Below, in pieces: positions 39,176 through 49,851 of a stretch of DNA of 64,000 nt (positions within the stretch are counted from its first letter, which is position 1; each line of letters starts with the position of its first letter). Under the pieces are notes generated by a model. The model was not told the DNA's origin and searched no databases. It saw only the letters and a program-made list of their open reading frames with translations. Made by a program: the position numbers and the translations under genes. Location: contig OZ234502.1 of assembly GCA_965153455.1 (NCBI GenBank), forward strand, positions 9,517,495-9,581,494, in the 5' to 3' direction. The DNA is from Sphagnum compactum (Eukaryota; Bryophyta; Sphagnopsida; Sphagnales).

Positions 39176-39362
39176 TTTTTTTGTTGTTGTATGGATTAAA
39201 TAAATAAAGGTTTTCCTTTGTTCGTATCCTAGTTAAAGTTGTGTATGTTAAAGCATGTTAAAATACACCATGAGGATCAAATGTTAAATTGTCCATTGAT
39301 AAGCCTTGAGCATGATGTATTGTTCATGTTGCTACTAGTTGAATAGGAAATTGTATATGTGA

Positions 39363-39972
39363 GTCAAAGCAAAATAAAGTAGACAAAAAAAATAAACATC
39401 TCCACTTCAACCCTATGCCACTCATATAACTATTATAAAGTAGCATAAAATTAAGTAAAAATATGTGTCAAGTAGCATTAATTTGCTCTATTAAGTTTAT
39501 AAGAATCTAAATCTAAAAATATTAAAAGAAAATGAATTTAAAAAGTAGATAAAAAGGATATTTGAAACCAATTGAAAAATATGTGTTCAAACCTAATTTT
39601 TGGATAGAAAAATTAATGAAATTGATATGTAATAAGTTAGGAAATGAAGATCAACATATGTTTTAGCAAGTCATCAAAAAAAAATTATTTCCTTTTTGTA
39701 AGAACCTACTTGACACCTACTTGAAACCAAAGCCCGCATTGAAAAGTAGACATCAAAAACTACTTATATTTTGAAAAACCTACTTAAAGCCTACTTTTAC
39801 AATTCAAAATATGAAAGTCAATACACATTAGTAAACATATATTACTTTTCTTCATTGAAATGAAAACTTTCAATGTTCCACAATTTTATAATTGTTTTTG
39901 TTGTTATTTTAAATTGACTTGTTCCAATTTTGACAAGGTAATCGAGTTGTCCATTTTATTTTGTTTACACCC
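39363..39972. other. about 610-bp insertion inside the helicase remnant
   Basis: The helicase reading stops at ...NHLFTR (about 39973) and resumes at QFPIQL (about 39362), which are adjacent in intact PIF1-like helicases. The interval is AT-rich, with no ORF or clear terminal repeats, so it is probably an unidentified inserted element or filler. Confidence 0.4.
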
Positions 39973-40439
39973 ACGTGTGAACAAATGATTGGAATTATGA
40001 CCAACTTGTACTTCTTGTACCTTTGTTATGATAGGTGTCCAATTATTTTGAATGGTGGGATAATTGTTGATCTTATTGATCATTTTTTGTGTATTCTCCA
40101 ATTTTTGGGTTCAAAAATTCAACCCAAAAATCAGATGTTAGATGTTATTTTATTGCAGTTTTTAAAAATCCTTCAGCACCATTAACAAATCCATCATTGG
40201 TGCAATAATTACTTGCACATAATTTAACTAACATATTTGGTTTCAAATGGAGTTCATAATGTAATCCACTAGTTTTTAATGGATCTATTTTAGATAATGT
40301 GAAGTTAAGTGGACACATGTCATGTCTAATATCTTTTGTTTAGAAATAATAAATTGGACCTATTATTTTTCCAAATAAATTTTTATTATGTTTTCAAATT
40401 GTTTTATTTATAAAAGAGATGAGGAAATTTTGGACAATC

Positions 40440-41700
40440 CAAAAACCTTGGTAGGGCATACTGATATTTATATTTTTTGATTTTTTATGGATTCCTCTAA
40501 TTGGCCTATGATGTAGTACAAAGTTTCACCAACTGATAACATTTGGAGTCCCATGGAGGCGCCTCCAATCCAATTATGGAAAACTAATGCAGATGGATCT
40601 CCAAAGCTACCTATTAGGGCCCCCAACCCTATTCCATATTGCCTAATTTGGGGCCATGATGCGGTGAGGTTGGTGGAGAGGGAAAAGTTTATCATTGTTG
40701 GACTATCCAAATTGTATATGGAGTTCTAGAAACAAGGCATGGAACAAGGCACAACTTATGCAATGAAGATGAATCCGTATGTGGATTACTAGAAAGATAT
40801 TTTATTGCATTTGTCAAGACCTTGCTTGTTCAAAGGTCCACTCTTTTGGAAAGCTTTTGGCCTTTCAACAATTGGAAGTTGAATTATGCGAAAGTTGAGT
40901 TGTTGTCCACAAGGCCAATTGTTGATTTGGAAGACGTGGTCATGTGTCCTTATTGTGGGCCCAAGAACTTGAAGCCGGCTCCCACTTACACCCCGTTTAA
41001 AGATCTCAACAATGGAGATTTTGTTCCCATGAGGCCTCATGATCCTTTCCTTGTCCCTATTTGGTTGGGAAAAGCATAGAGTGATGTTGTCAAAGATGAT
41101 CGAAATGAATTTTTCAAAATGGTGAGGGTGCAGTGGTGGGTCCTAGTGAAGAAAGGGTCAAATTTGGATGAATGACGGTTGTTCGAAGATTGTTAGAACG
41201 ACAAGTGGAAATGTAATTTGGCAGATCCAGAATAGTGACTTGAGATTGTAATTATTCTGTTCTCTTTTCCTTCACAAAAAAATACAAAAAAAAAAATCAA
41301 TTTACTATTCCTTATAGTTGTTCTTCTTGAGCGAAAGTGAATCTTGAGGTTGTTAATGCATCCAATAATTTGTAAAGTATGTCAGTGAACTTGATAAAAT
41401 ATTTGTTTCTTTTTATGTGTTTTTTTCATTTAAATCATGAATACACTTTTGTCTATGTTAACTTTTATTATCTCTCTATTTTGTGTTATTTAATGAATTT
41501 GTTATACATCAAATTATTCACAATTTTTTTTTAGTATCAATCTATTGATTCTTGTTCATTGTTGGCATTGGTGTATTTAAATGTGTAAATTTTTCAATAA
41601 TTGTGTTTGTAGGTGAAGTTAAAAATTAGAACTTTAATTCTTCACTTTTCAAACAAATAATCTATTTTGTTGCACTTGGTGGCCACACGGACAAATGGTA
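40440..41700 (+). mobile_element. decayed copy B of an unidentified coding repeat
   Basis: Plus-strand coding-like reading from about 40780 to 41290, roughly 170 codons with four or five stops: LFWxAF/ESFWPFNN, LEDVVMCPYCGPKNLKP, PHDPFLVPIWLGKA, VRVQWWVLVKKGSN, then KWKCNLADP and LFSFPSQ. Copy A at 6420-7700 has the same order. The tryptophan-rich 'VPIWLGKA...VQWW' part loosely recalls a BAH- or chromo-like reader, but that is only a guess. Both copies are followed by a GCACTTGGTGGCCAC-like motif (here 41671). Non-functional; probably transposon-borne. Confidence 0.5.
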
Positions 41701-43044
41701 TATAAAATTTTAATCTACTTAGAAATATTTCACTATGAACACCATTTTTGGATTCATAAATAGGCACAGTAGATAGGCATGGATTCGTGGATAAGCACAA
41801 TTGCCTTTCTTTGAAATTCAAAATATTGAGTTTTTTTTTGTGATTATTGGCTTCATTATCAATAGATTTGTATGATTTTTATTTGATGTATCATTTGGCA
41901 GTGGGATCCATTCACAGTAAAAGGAGCCACAGGTGCCAAGGTCAGAGTCCTTACCAAAGATTGTATTTTACACATGTCATACATGGATTAGTCTATTAAA
42001 TACCAAAATTATATTTTAAATGGAATTTCTGGGACTGAATATCAATATTGTGACCAAACATGACCCATATTATAATATATTAAAAAAACATTACATGAGG
42101 ACCTAGATTATAGTCAAATGTACACTTTCGTTTTCAACCAAGATTACAAATTTTGAAGCTTTTTAACCATTAAGGATGTTCAGAAATCAAAACTAACAAC
42201 ATTCGTTCAAAGGATTCAATACATGTGCATTTAAAAATATAAACAAATGTGGCCCTTCTTATGAAGTATATTAAAGCCCATAATAAAATTGAGAACATTT
42301 GGTGAATGTTTGAGTAATAAAAAACCTGTTCAAATTTAATAGTCCTTAAAAGAACCCTGTCAGCAAGTGTTTTATGTATGACAAAGAACTTTAATAACAT
42401 AATGTAATGACTCCAAATTTGTAGGATATCAATTTCATGAATTTAAAAAAAAACCCCCAAAATATGAAGAAATAATTTGTTATGTATAATTGTTGGTGAT
42501 TTTTCAAAGCAGTAGAGGTGCAATTTTCACTACAATCAACACGTGATTTGGCTCTTTTTATTGTGAATGGACCTAGTGCAATAATATATAGAGTTCAAAT
42601 TGTGTTGGCAATTTTTTTTTAATTTCTCTTTGTCACTGGGAAAAAAACTATTGTTGTGTTTTGTACGAAGTGTATTGTTTAATCAATTTGTTCATCGTAA
42701 ATAATTTCATGTAAAATGTTTTTAGTAGTCATGATCAATGATCTTTGTTGTTGCACCTAAACCTTAATCCCTAATGGCCACCAAGCATCTGTTTTTTTCG
42801 TTTTATGGCATTGACTCTTAATTTATTATGAGTTTTTTTATTTTTGGGTTTTTCGTGTGTTTAATGTGGCATATTTTTAAGCAATGTTTTGATCATCAAA
42901 AATTATGTGTAGCATTAACATGACATTAAGGAATTTTTTTATTACATAAATTTGTGTGTATATATTCTTAGATATTTGCTATCAATATTTATTTTTTTGG
43001 ACCTTAACCCTAATCCCTGGTGGCCACTAGGCATCTATTTTTTT
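41701..43044. other. AT-rich intergenic DNA with TGGTGGCCACC-type repeats
   Basis: CCCTAATGGCCACCAAGCATCTG at about 42768 and a similar phrase at about 43010 form a direct repeat of about 45 bp, the second abutting the LTR-like sequence at 43045. A 76-codon minus frame at 42170-42400 has no domain. Confidence 0.4.
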
Positions 43045-44500
43045 TGTCATGACCATATGTGTGTTAGCTATAACATATAGTGTGCTATGGTAGCGAGTAG
43101 TGCCTACTTAGGGTTTCTAGGTTTAGGATTAGAGGAGAGTGGCTCTTCTGGTAGGACCCACCCTCATGTTGTGAGTGGGGGTACAAAGTGTGAGAAAGGG
43201 TTCATGTTCTTTGAGTTGAGCCTAGAGCGTTGGGAGTAGTTGGAGTTAGTGAAGCTTCGAGCTATGGTGTCCCGTTAGCATCGGCCTAGATTCTCTGAGT
43301 GGAGTGGGTTTGGCTTGACTGTATGTGTTTGCATCACAAGTTTTATGATAGTAGATCTTTCTCGTGACATTTTCACCCAAAGAACTATTTTTTTTGGGAG
43401 TAGTTAAACTGTGGGGGTTTTGTGATCTCGCTTTCTGGTTGTGTGGCCGAATTGGGAGTGAGTGGTGTCAAAAGGAACGCCTTGGCAAGAGCTTTTCAAC
43501 GCACCAAAGAATGTTGGATTTCGTTGAGCGGATCAAAAGTTATGATCATTTGAAGTTACTAGTGTAGGGTTTGACAGTTTTTAGTGACAGTTTATCAGCG
43601 ACGTTAATTTATCAGAATAGTGAACATTTCCTTGAAGAAAGTTGCTGAAAATTGGTAGGAGTGTAGCTAGAGAGTTGATCTACAATCTGGCAAAGACAAA
43701 TTGTGTTTTCATTGAGCGGTTTATGCGTTATGTTAGTTTTTGTGGTGATGGTTTTTTGTGGTTTGTGCCCACCAAGTGCGGAAGCGCTATCGGATTTTTA
43801 GCTAAATAACTAGGGAATATCATGTGCTGCAATTTTGTGAAGTGGTTGTTTGAGGGCTGAATTGCATTTGGGAATTGTTTGGGATTTTTTTGGTGGAGCC
43901 AATTGGGAGTATTGACCTTCGAAAGATTTCAAGTTTATGTAGATTTATGCCCATGTTTTTTTCAGCGATTTTTCGTAGGTCATATCTCGGCACACAAACG
44001 TTCTTTTTAGTTGAGTTTTGGAGGGAAGGAAGATCTAGTTGTCCTCTACATTTTTGTCAAAGTAGATTGGCATTTGGTGTAGGAACCGTGGAGATATGGT
44101 TGTTTGAGTGCTCGCAGCCCAATTTCGCAACTTTTGGCTATGGCGGATTAGGGATTTCGCCGAAAATTGAGCTTTTGGCTAGTGGGGAGCACATTTTTCG
44201 ACTTGTTATGGTGGGCCGGTTGGACGAATTGAGCCACTACTCAGCTAGGTGGTTGAGTTGAGTACTCGTTTCTGGTAGCAAATCGGGCACGAGGTCAACG
44301 ATATTTTGTGGTGATTCAATTTGGGTACCGAGTTTGTTGATTGGGTCATCACGGAGCAGTTTGGTGGTCCTGTTGGGGACCATGGTGGAGATGGTGGAGT
44401 TACACGTAGTGGGTTGAGGTATCGACTACCTTCCCCCACATCATCGGTTGTTGAGGAGGACGAGGTTTAGGGTTTAGGGTTTAGGGTTTAGGAAGAGAAA
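43045..44500 (+). mobile_element. LTR and leader fragment of a retrotransposon, plus orientation
   Basis: 43045-43375 (TGTCATGACC ... GACATTTTCA) is an inverted copy of 46698-47021, which lies in the 3' terminal region of the methyltransferase retroelement. Downstream sequence has the look of U5/leader DNA (GCCTTGGCAAGAGC, AACGCACCAAAG, AAAAGTTATGATCATTT). At about 44273, TGGTAGCAAATCGGGC resembles a decayed initiator-Met-tRNA primer binding site (TGGTATCAGAGC-like). 44325-44466 is open on the plus strand and ends VTRSGLRYRLPSP, gag-like in style. If the PBS call is right, the LTR is about 1.2 kb. Frames at 43364-44261 are LTR by-products, not genes. Confidence 0.5.
44464..44492 (+). repeat. 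interstitial telomere-type repeat (GGTTTAG)4
   Basis: Four tandem copies of the plant telomere heptamer (TTTAGGG phase-shifted). They immediately follow the gag-like stop of the plus-strand LTR fragment. Single GGGTTTAGGGTTTC-type copies also occur at about 36878. Confidence 0.9.
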
Positions 44501-46583
44501 GAGTGATATTTTGTCTCAAGTTTTGTATCTAGACCCCCCTTATTTCCAACAATTATATTTTGTTCATTTCTAATTCATTGTGAACAATTTCAAAAGCTAC
44601 AGATGCATTATCTCAAAATCTATAAAACTTGTTTAAAATGAAAAGACAAAAACATAATAGTCGAAAAGTTTAAGCTTCAAAATCATACCCAACACTTATG
44701 AAAAAAACCAATGCACAACCCCCTTCACTTTGAAAAGGTATTTTCCATTAGATTGGAACGTCTTCTACAAATTTGGATGTGTTAGGTGGAGGACTACAAA
44801 ATTGTTTTAAGTTCCAAAAACAACAGACCTTGGACAAGAAAGTTATAATGATCCATCGTTAAGTGTTTAATGATAGGCGTGTCTACCCTAGGTTACAACT
44901 AAAATCTTTATCCCATATTGTTTAGCTTCCATTCTATGAATCCAAACTATATAAAAGAATGCACTAGGATTGTTGGAGGTCACAATAAATATGAAAATGT
45001 AATAGCCATTTGGGATGAACCAATAAAAAAGGTTCAACCTTAATGGCTAAACCCAATGAAATAAGATTTCATTTATTAATTGCCATGTGGTTTAGGTCTA
45101 GGCCTAACATAGGTGCATAGGTCTAGCCCTAACTTAAACCTAAGTTAAATGGCCTATGTTTACGTTTAGCCTAGGTGCTTAAATTTAGACCTAACCTACA
45201 CTTAGGCACCATGTGGCCTAACCTATTGATGTGGATGTGCCATGTGTCATTTAACTATTTGTTGACCCCAAAATTTGTGAACATGCCATGTGTCATTTAA
45301 TTATTCGTTGAACCCACATTTTATGAATGTGCCACGTGTCACCAAACTATTAGCCAAATCTTCAATTTACATAATTGCAACATAGTCAAATGTTCAACTT
45401 ACATAGTTCCAACCTAGTTGAAATTGTAATTATATTTTTGGTTGATGTCATGCTTAGTCAGTGGATGAAATTCATCCATCAATAGAATGTAGTTGACAAC
45501 ATCCTTCAACTAAATTGGTAGAACAATTTTCAACGACATTGGCAAGTAATGACATGTAAATGCTATTGTTGTGGTGTTGACATGTGACATACACTTTCAA
45601 CTATAATTTCACTCTTGACTTGTATTTGTCAACATTACTTGCTAGGAGTTGTAAAAAATATTTCCCAATTGCAAAAATAAGTTGCAACTATATGTGTAGT
45701 TTTTGACTTGGTTTATAGTTGAACACTAGTTGAAAACATAGTTGCAAAAGAGGGGGTTTTCTACTAATGTTAATTAATTTAGAACTTTACCCAACATGGT
45801 GGATGGTATGAACTCCACCTAGTGGCCACCAAATTTAAGAAATGTAACTTTACATTCAAATAAAAACAACAATATTGCATCCATGTATACATTTTTTCTC
45901 AAATGAATTCACACCAATTTTTTTTCTACAACATTTTCAATCATTGTTTTTAATACATTAAGGGACACAAAGCGAATCCAACAACACTAGCATTGTCAAT
46001 GGATCCAACCGTCTTGCTCATACTATATCAAATGGGTGAAAACCCTTTAAGGTGTACCACATAGGATGAAAAAGGCTTAGTTTTTAAAACAGTCCTTTTA
46101 TACCCTTTGATCCTTAAAAAAATAATGAATCAAAAGTTGTCAAAAATTTCAAAAGGACTATATTTTAAAATATTATAATTTTAGACTCCATCATAATCAT
46201 CCATAAATGTGTCTTTACATGGTAAAAAAAGACTAGGTAAAAAAGATAAAAAAGGGTGATGCTGTGACAAGATTTTGGTACACCTTAAACAATTTGCACC
46301 CAAATATAGTATGTTAGTTTCAAAATGAAAATATTAATATGATGAAAAAAATATTTTTCTTGATGCCCACCAAGTGAAAGTTATAGGTTTTCATTATCAA
46401 GGTTGGAAGTCAAATTGTGCTCCTATTCATGAGAAAAAAATTATATTTACTAAATTAGAAAAACTAGGCACAACACATTGTGCCAATTCATCAATCCCAA
46501 TAATGTTTATGGATCCAAAATTGTTGTTCATATTATAATAAAATCATTAATTATATTTGGCGACTATATGCCATGAAAGAAAA
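44501..46583. other. AT-rich repeats, no gene
   Basis: 45060-45240 is a block of CCTAGG/GGCCTAA words of the dispersed family. 45240-45420 repeats a GTGCCATGTGTCATTTAACTATT-like phrase three times. TAGTGGCCACCAAATTT occurs at about 45820 and GATGCCCACCAAGTG at about 46360. None has coding support. Confidence 0.45.
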
Positions 46584-47135
46584 TGTCGTGCGAATACATA
46601 TCGTCATACTACATACATCGCTGACATACCATACTCACATACACACACAAACACATAACATGGACGAGAGCATACACAAATACATGTGTACCACAACTGA
46701 AAATGTCACGAGAAAGATCTACTATCATAAAACTCGTGATGTAAACACAAGCATTCCACTCAGAGAATCTAGGCCGATGCTAACGGGACACCATAGCTCG
46801 AAGCTCCACTAACTCCAATTACTTCCAACGCTCTAGGCTCAACTCAAAGAACTATGTTCTTTGAGCCCTCTCTCACACTTTATACCCCCACTCACAACAT
46901 GAGGGTGGGTCCTACCAGAAGAGCCACTCTCCTCTAATCCTAAACCTAGAAACCCTAAGTAGGCACTACTCGCTACCATAGCACACTATATGTTATAGTT
47001 AACACACATATGGTCATGACAGCTGTCGTGCGAATACATATCGTCATACAACATACATCGCAAACATACCATACTCACATACACACATAAACACATAACA
47101 TGGACAAGAGCATACACAAATACATGTGTACCACA
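46584..47135 (-). repeat. 3' terminal region (LTR candidate) with a 112-bp internal direct repeat
   Basis: On the minus strand it begins TGTGGTACACATG after the polypurine tract and ends CGCACGACA (TG...CA), 552 bp in all. The first 112 bp (47135-47024) recur as the last 112 bp (46695-46584) with a few differences. Between them lies a 324-bp core (47021-46698), itself bounded by TGTCATGACC ... CATTTTCA and present inverted at 43045-43375. So the 3' LTR may have an internal duplication, or the core may be one LTR inside or beside another terminal repeat, or this may be a TRIM-like unit with 112-bp LTRs. No second full copy in the window settles it. Confidence 0.5.
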
Positions 47136-47136
47136 A

Positions 47137-47150
47137 CTCGCCCCCCTAGC
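47137..47150 (-). promoter_or_regulatory. probable polypurine tract of the gypsy element
   Basis: On the element's sense strand AGGGGGGCGAG directly precedes TTGTGGTACACATG, the presumed start of the 3' LTR. A G-rich tract just upstream of a TG start is where plus-strand DNA synthesis is primed. It lies about 150 nt after the PHD-finger stop codon. Confidence 0.5.
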
Positions 47151-47301
47151 TGGTGGTTAGGTCCCTCTAACTTCCAGGTAGCCCTATACATCTTCTACAT
47201 GCTATACACATTCGCGGGTGCACGAATCAAAAGGCCGGGTGCTATGTTGCCCCATCGTTAGTCGCCCATCTGCAATCCATACCATGTGAAGATCAAGTCA
47301 T

Positions 47302-47842
47302 CTACCCCTCCAAAGTACAACGAGGACAAACCCACCGTCCAACGGGAACAACATCCATAGGTGGAGTCATGCACGCCATGCGCCAACCCGTAGAACATTT
47401 ATCACACACCAACATATGGGCTACTCCACCTTTAGACCCACATAACATACACCTCAAGCCGGCCCGTACCATTGCCAAACTTGGGTCAACTGTACCATCC
47501 ACATTTGGGAGGTGACATGGCGCACAATTACCCCCATGGTCCTTCCAAACAACACCATCATGACCCTCCAACATGAAAACTCCAGAAGCTAACACCTCTC
47601 ACACTTGTAAGATAGTGCGGCCTGCCGTTACATCCAATGTCGTTGGTGCAGTCTGCTGCAAATAGACATAGTCCCCCACATGGAACCTAGGAATCGATGG
47701 TCGATAACCTCCACCCCAGATAATCGCATATCGCAATGTATCCTTGTGTTGAGCAATGGCAAGGTTTTCAAACGCTGCTGGCATAACTCTTCGAAAGAGC
47801 TCTGCACGTTGAGAATACACCTTCAACCACATCTCTGGGTCA
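47302..47842 (-). pseudogene. C-terminal pol tail of the gypsy element: SH3-like domain and PHD finger
   Basis: Past the nested LTR the reading continues DDPEMWLKVYSQRAELF, then IPRFHVGDYVYLQQ (an SH3-like fold usual at the end of plant gypsy integrases) and TLDVTAGRTIL. One TGA (CGA-like context) at 47599-47601 separates it from 47595-47302. There CMLC, CDKC, GWRMAC and WVCPRC give a PHD-finger pattern (C4-H-C3) at about 47450-47305. The Zn-binding His (expected GWHxxC) is Arg here, one transition away, so this copy's finger is probably impaired. PHD fingers read histone H3 tails or bind DNA-associated proteins; at an integrase end this could steer insertion, like the chromodomain of chromoviruses. 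That role is inferred. Confidence 0.75.
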
Positions 47843-47847
47843 TCAAG

Positions 47848-48788
47848 TGTCGCAACCCTAGCCTTGGCTCGCGACCAAGGCAAGGGGGTCGCAAGTGTGC
47901 GGGCCTATAAGTAGACCCGGGAGTCATATCACATGCTCCCGGGAGTGCAAAGAGTGTGAGGGAGTGAACCCTCACACTCCCAAGTGAACTCCCATGTTGG
48001 GAGTTGGTGAGAGTGGAGTCCCAAAAGGACTCCCGAAACTTCAGAGAGCGTTTTGAGGGGTCAAAACTCAATGGCTTGTTGCGTTCTTTATATCAATGGA
48101 AAGCTCTTGAAGTGTAGATGTCTAAAATGGGCTCGTATTGCTCATTTGGACATCTGAAACACAAGTTATGGCCAAAAGAAGGCCCGGGAGTTGAACTCCC
48201 GGGAGTCCGCCAATTTTGACTCCCGACCACTAAAAGTCGGGAATCGACCCGAAATACTTGGCTGCAGAAAACGTGCGACATACCGTTGGAAAGGTCTTGA
48301 CGAGACCTACAACTTTGCTATAGACGGCAACTCAATCAGAGGTCTGCTCCGAAAGTTATGAGGCTTCAAAGTCGCGGGAGTCCAAAGTTGCGCGATTTCG
48401 GGACTCCCACGCGGGAGTCCCGGGACAAAAAGGCCATTTGGATGCCACCCCCGCGACGAGTCACAGAGTATACTATAAGGGAGTAAGGTGGTGGTTTACT
48501 CCCGAGCCTGGGGTGTGGTGTGTCAAAGTGAGTCCGAGTTCACCCGTGGCTGTCCCAACACCAAAAGGACCCAGAATGAGTTCTAACCACTTTGTGTGGT
48601 TTCATGCAGGCCCGAGTGAGTGAGTAAAGCTTGTCAACTCTTCCTAGTCTATCCCGGGACTTCTAACACACCCCTCTCACCCCCCTCTAGTGCTAGAAGT
48701 CGGGAGCGTGCTCCAAGTTCCAACTCCTTCCGCATTGCCACCTACTTGGACCCTCAAGTGGGTCCACTAGGAACTTGGGAGTGCGTCA
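47848..48788 (+). mobile_element. 941-bp solo LTR nested in the gypsy element
   Basis: The segment starts TGTCGCAACCC and ends GTGCGTCA (5'-TG...CA-3') and is flanked by the 5-bp direct repeat TCAAG at 47843-47847 and 48789-48793. Removing the segment and one repeat rejoins the host polyprotein as VVNLDD-PEMWLKV. It is much more GC-rich than its surroundings, with repeated GGGAGTCC/GGACTCCCG words, a TATA-like CTATAAGTAG near 47906, and leader-style phrases (TGGAAAGCTCTTGAAGTG, CGAAAGTTATGAGGC). There is no internal region, hence solo LTR; orientation is inferred from the leader-like text. The flanking match extends to 9 bp (GTCATCAAG), so a 9-bp-TSD transposon is a weaker alternative. Confidence 0.75.
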
Positions 48789-49851
48789 TCAAGGTTCACC
48801 ACCTCACTAGACTCACGACGAATCGTTGTTGGCAAGTGTGGATCTCGGCCGTACAATAGAAAATAAGGTGGGAAGGAAGCCAAGGATGTCTAACGACTGA
48901 ATCGATATCCCATGGCCAACCATGGTGACTGAATATCCCAATCCCCTAAGTGGCCTTTTTGCAAGCCATATTTGCGCAATGCCCTCTTCACCGTTTGTAC
49001 CACACGCTCAGCTAAACCATCTGCCTCTGGATGATCTCGAGACGTGGTTCGGTGATCAATCAACGCCTTGTCACACAAGACCTGAAACTCACCCTAAAAC
49101 TCCATACCTTGATCGGTCAACACTTCAGCTGGTGCACCAAAATGACTAAGCACCCTATCAAGGAATGCATATGCTACTCCCTCACTGGATTTGTCAGGGG
49201 ATGGCACCAATTCAATCCACTTGGAGAAGTGCTCCACCATCACCAACACATATTTGTTGTGCTGTACCGTCAATGGTAATGGTCCCGCAAAGTCCAAACT
49301 CCAGTGATAACCCAACCCCATAATAGGCAAGGGGTGTAACTGTGGTGTAGGGGCATTGAACGATGCCTTCACCCTATCACAAACCATGCAATGTGACACT
49401 AATCGTTGCACATCGATGTGCATACCACGCCACTAATACTGACCTAGGAGTAAGCTATATGTTCGCTTTACTCCAAAATGCCCCAACTCCTCATGGGCAT
49501 GTCGCACAATACACCTTCTCTGGTCTGGATGTGGTACAATCCGTACCCTACCATCCTCCCACACTTAGAGTATATGTGTCCCCTCCAACCGATACCTCTT
49601 AGCTCATTGGAGAACAAGGTCTCTCTCCTTAGCACTCACCATGCCTGACACCACACTGGTTCGTAAAAACTCCAACACTAATGTATCATCATGAAAATCA
49701 TGGTGACCGATGCTACCATCCCCAACCTCACGATCTGAAGACTAGCCATCTACCCTTTGACTAGAGTAAGATGTCACGTGGCCCTCCATACTAGAGTCCA
49801 CACCCAAACAAGCACAAAAAGGCCGATGCATGCCAACCTGGCAACATCTCC
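48789..49851 (-). pseudogene. integrase of the gypsy element (zinc-binding and DDE core), broken
   Basis: After RNase H, a decayed linker leads to RHAHEELGHFG (about 49530) and CMVCDRVK (about 49390), the HHCC zinc-binding domain that helps integrase bind LTR ends. The DDE core follows: HWSLDFAGPLP with the first Asp, VLTDQGMEF (about 49100) with the second Asp, and HPEADGLAERVVQTVKRALRKYG with the Glu. Then come MGYRFSR, a TAG, TSLASFPPYFLLYGRDP and VVNLDD, where the nested solo LTR begins. At least five stops interrupt it (three between 49620 and 49430, one at 49094, one at 48890). Non-functional. The reading resumes beyond the insertion at 47842. Confidence 0.8.

Larger units (their letters stand above)
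38475..40345 (-). mobile_element. Helitron/Helentron-type fragment: PIF1-like helicase end plus endonuclease domain
   Basis: Reading the minus strand from 40345 downward: a helicase segment (LHYELHLKPNMLVKLCA, then NYCTNDGFVNGAEGF), then NNWTPIITKVQEVQVGHNS up to about 39975. The frame resumes at 39362 with QFPIQL, TIHxAQGLSMDNLTFDPHGV and TLTRIRTKENLYLF, matching the last two motifs of PIF1-like helicases. At 39175-38475 an endonuclease/exonuclease/phosphatase (EEP) domain follows. A PIF1-like helicase fused to a LINE-type endonuclease is the mark of Helentron/Helitron2 elements. The Rep/HUH nuclease and the element's ends are not seen. The copy is broken by stops, frameshifts and an insertion of about 610 bp. 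Confidence 0.6.

Noticed and set aside
43875-44261. 128-codon plus frame in the 43-44.5 kb LTR fragment
   Set aside because: Runs through LTR/leader-type sequence and has no known domain.
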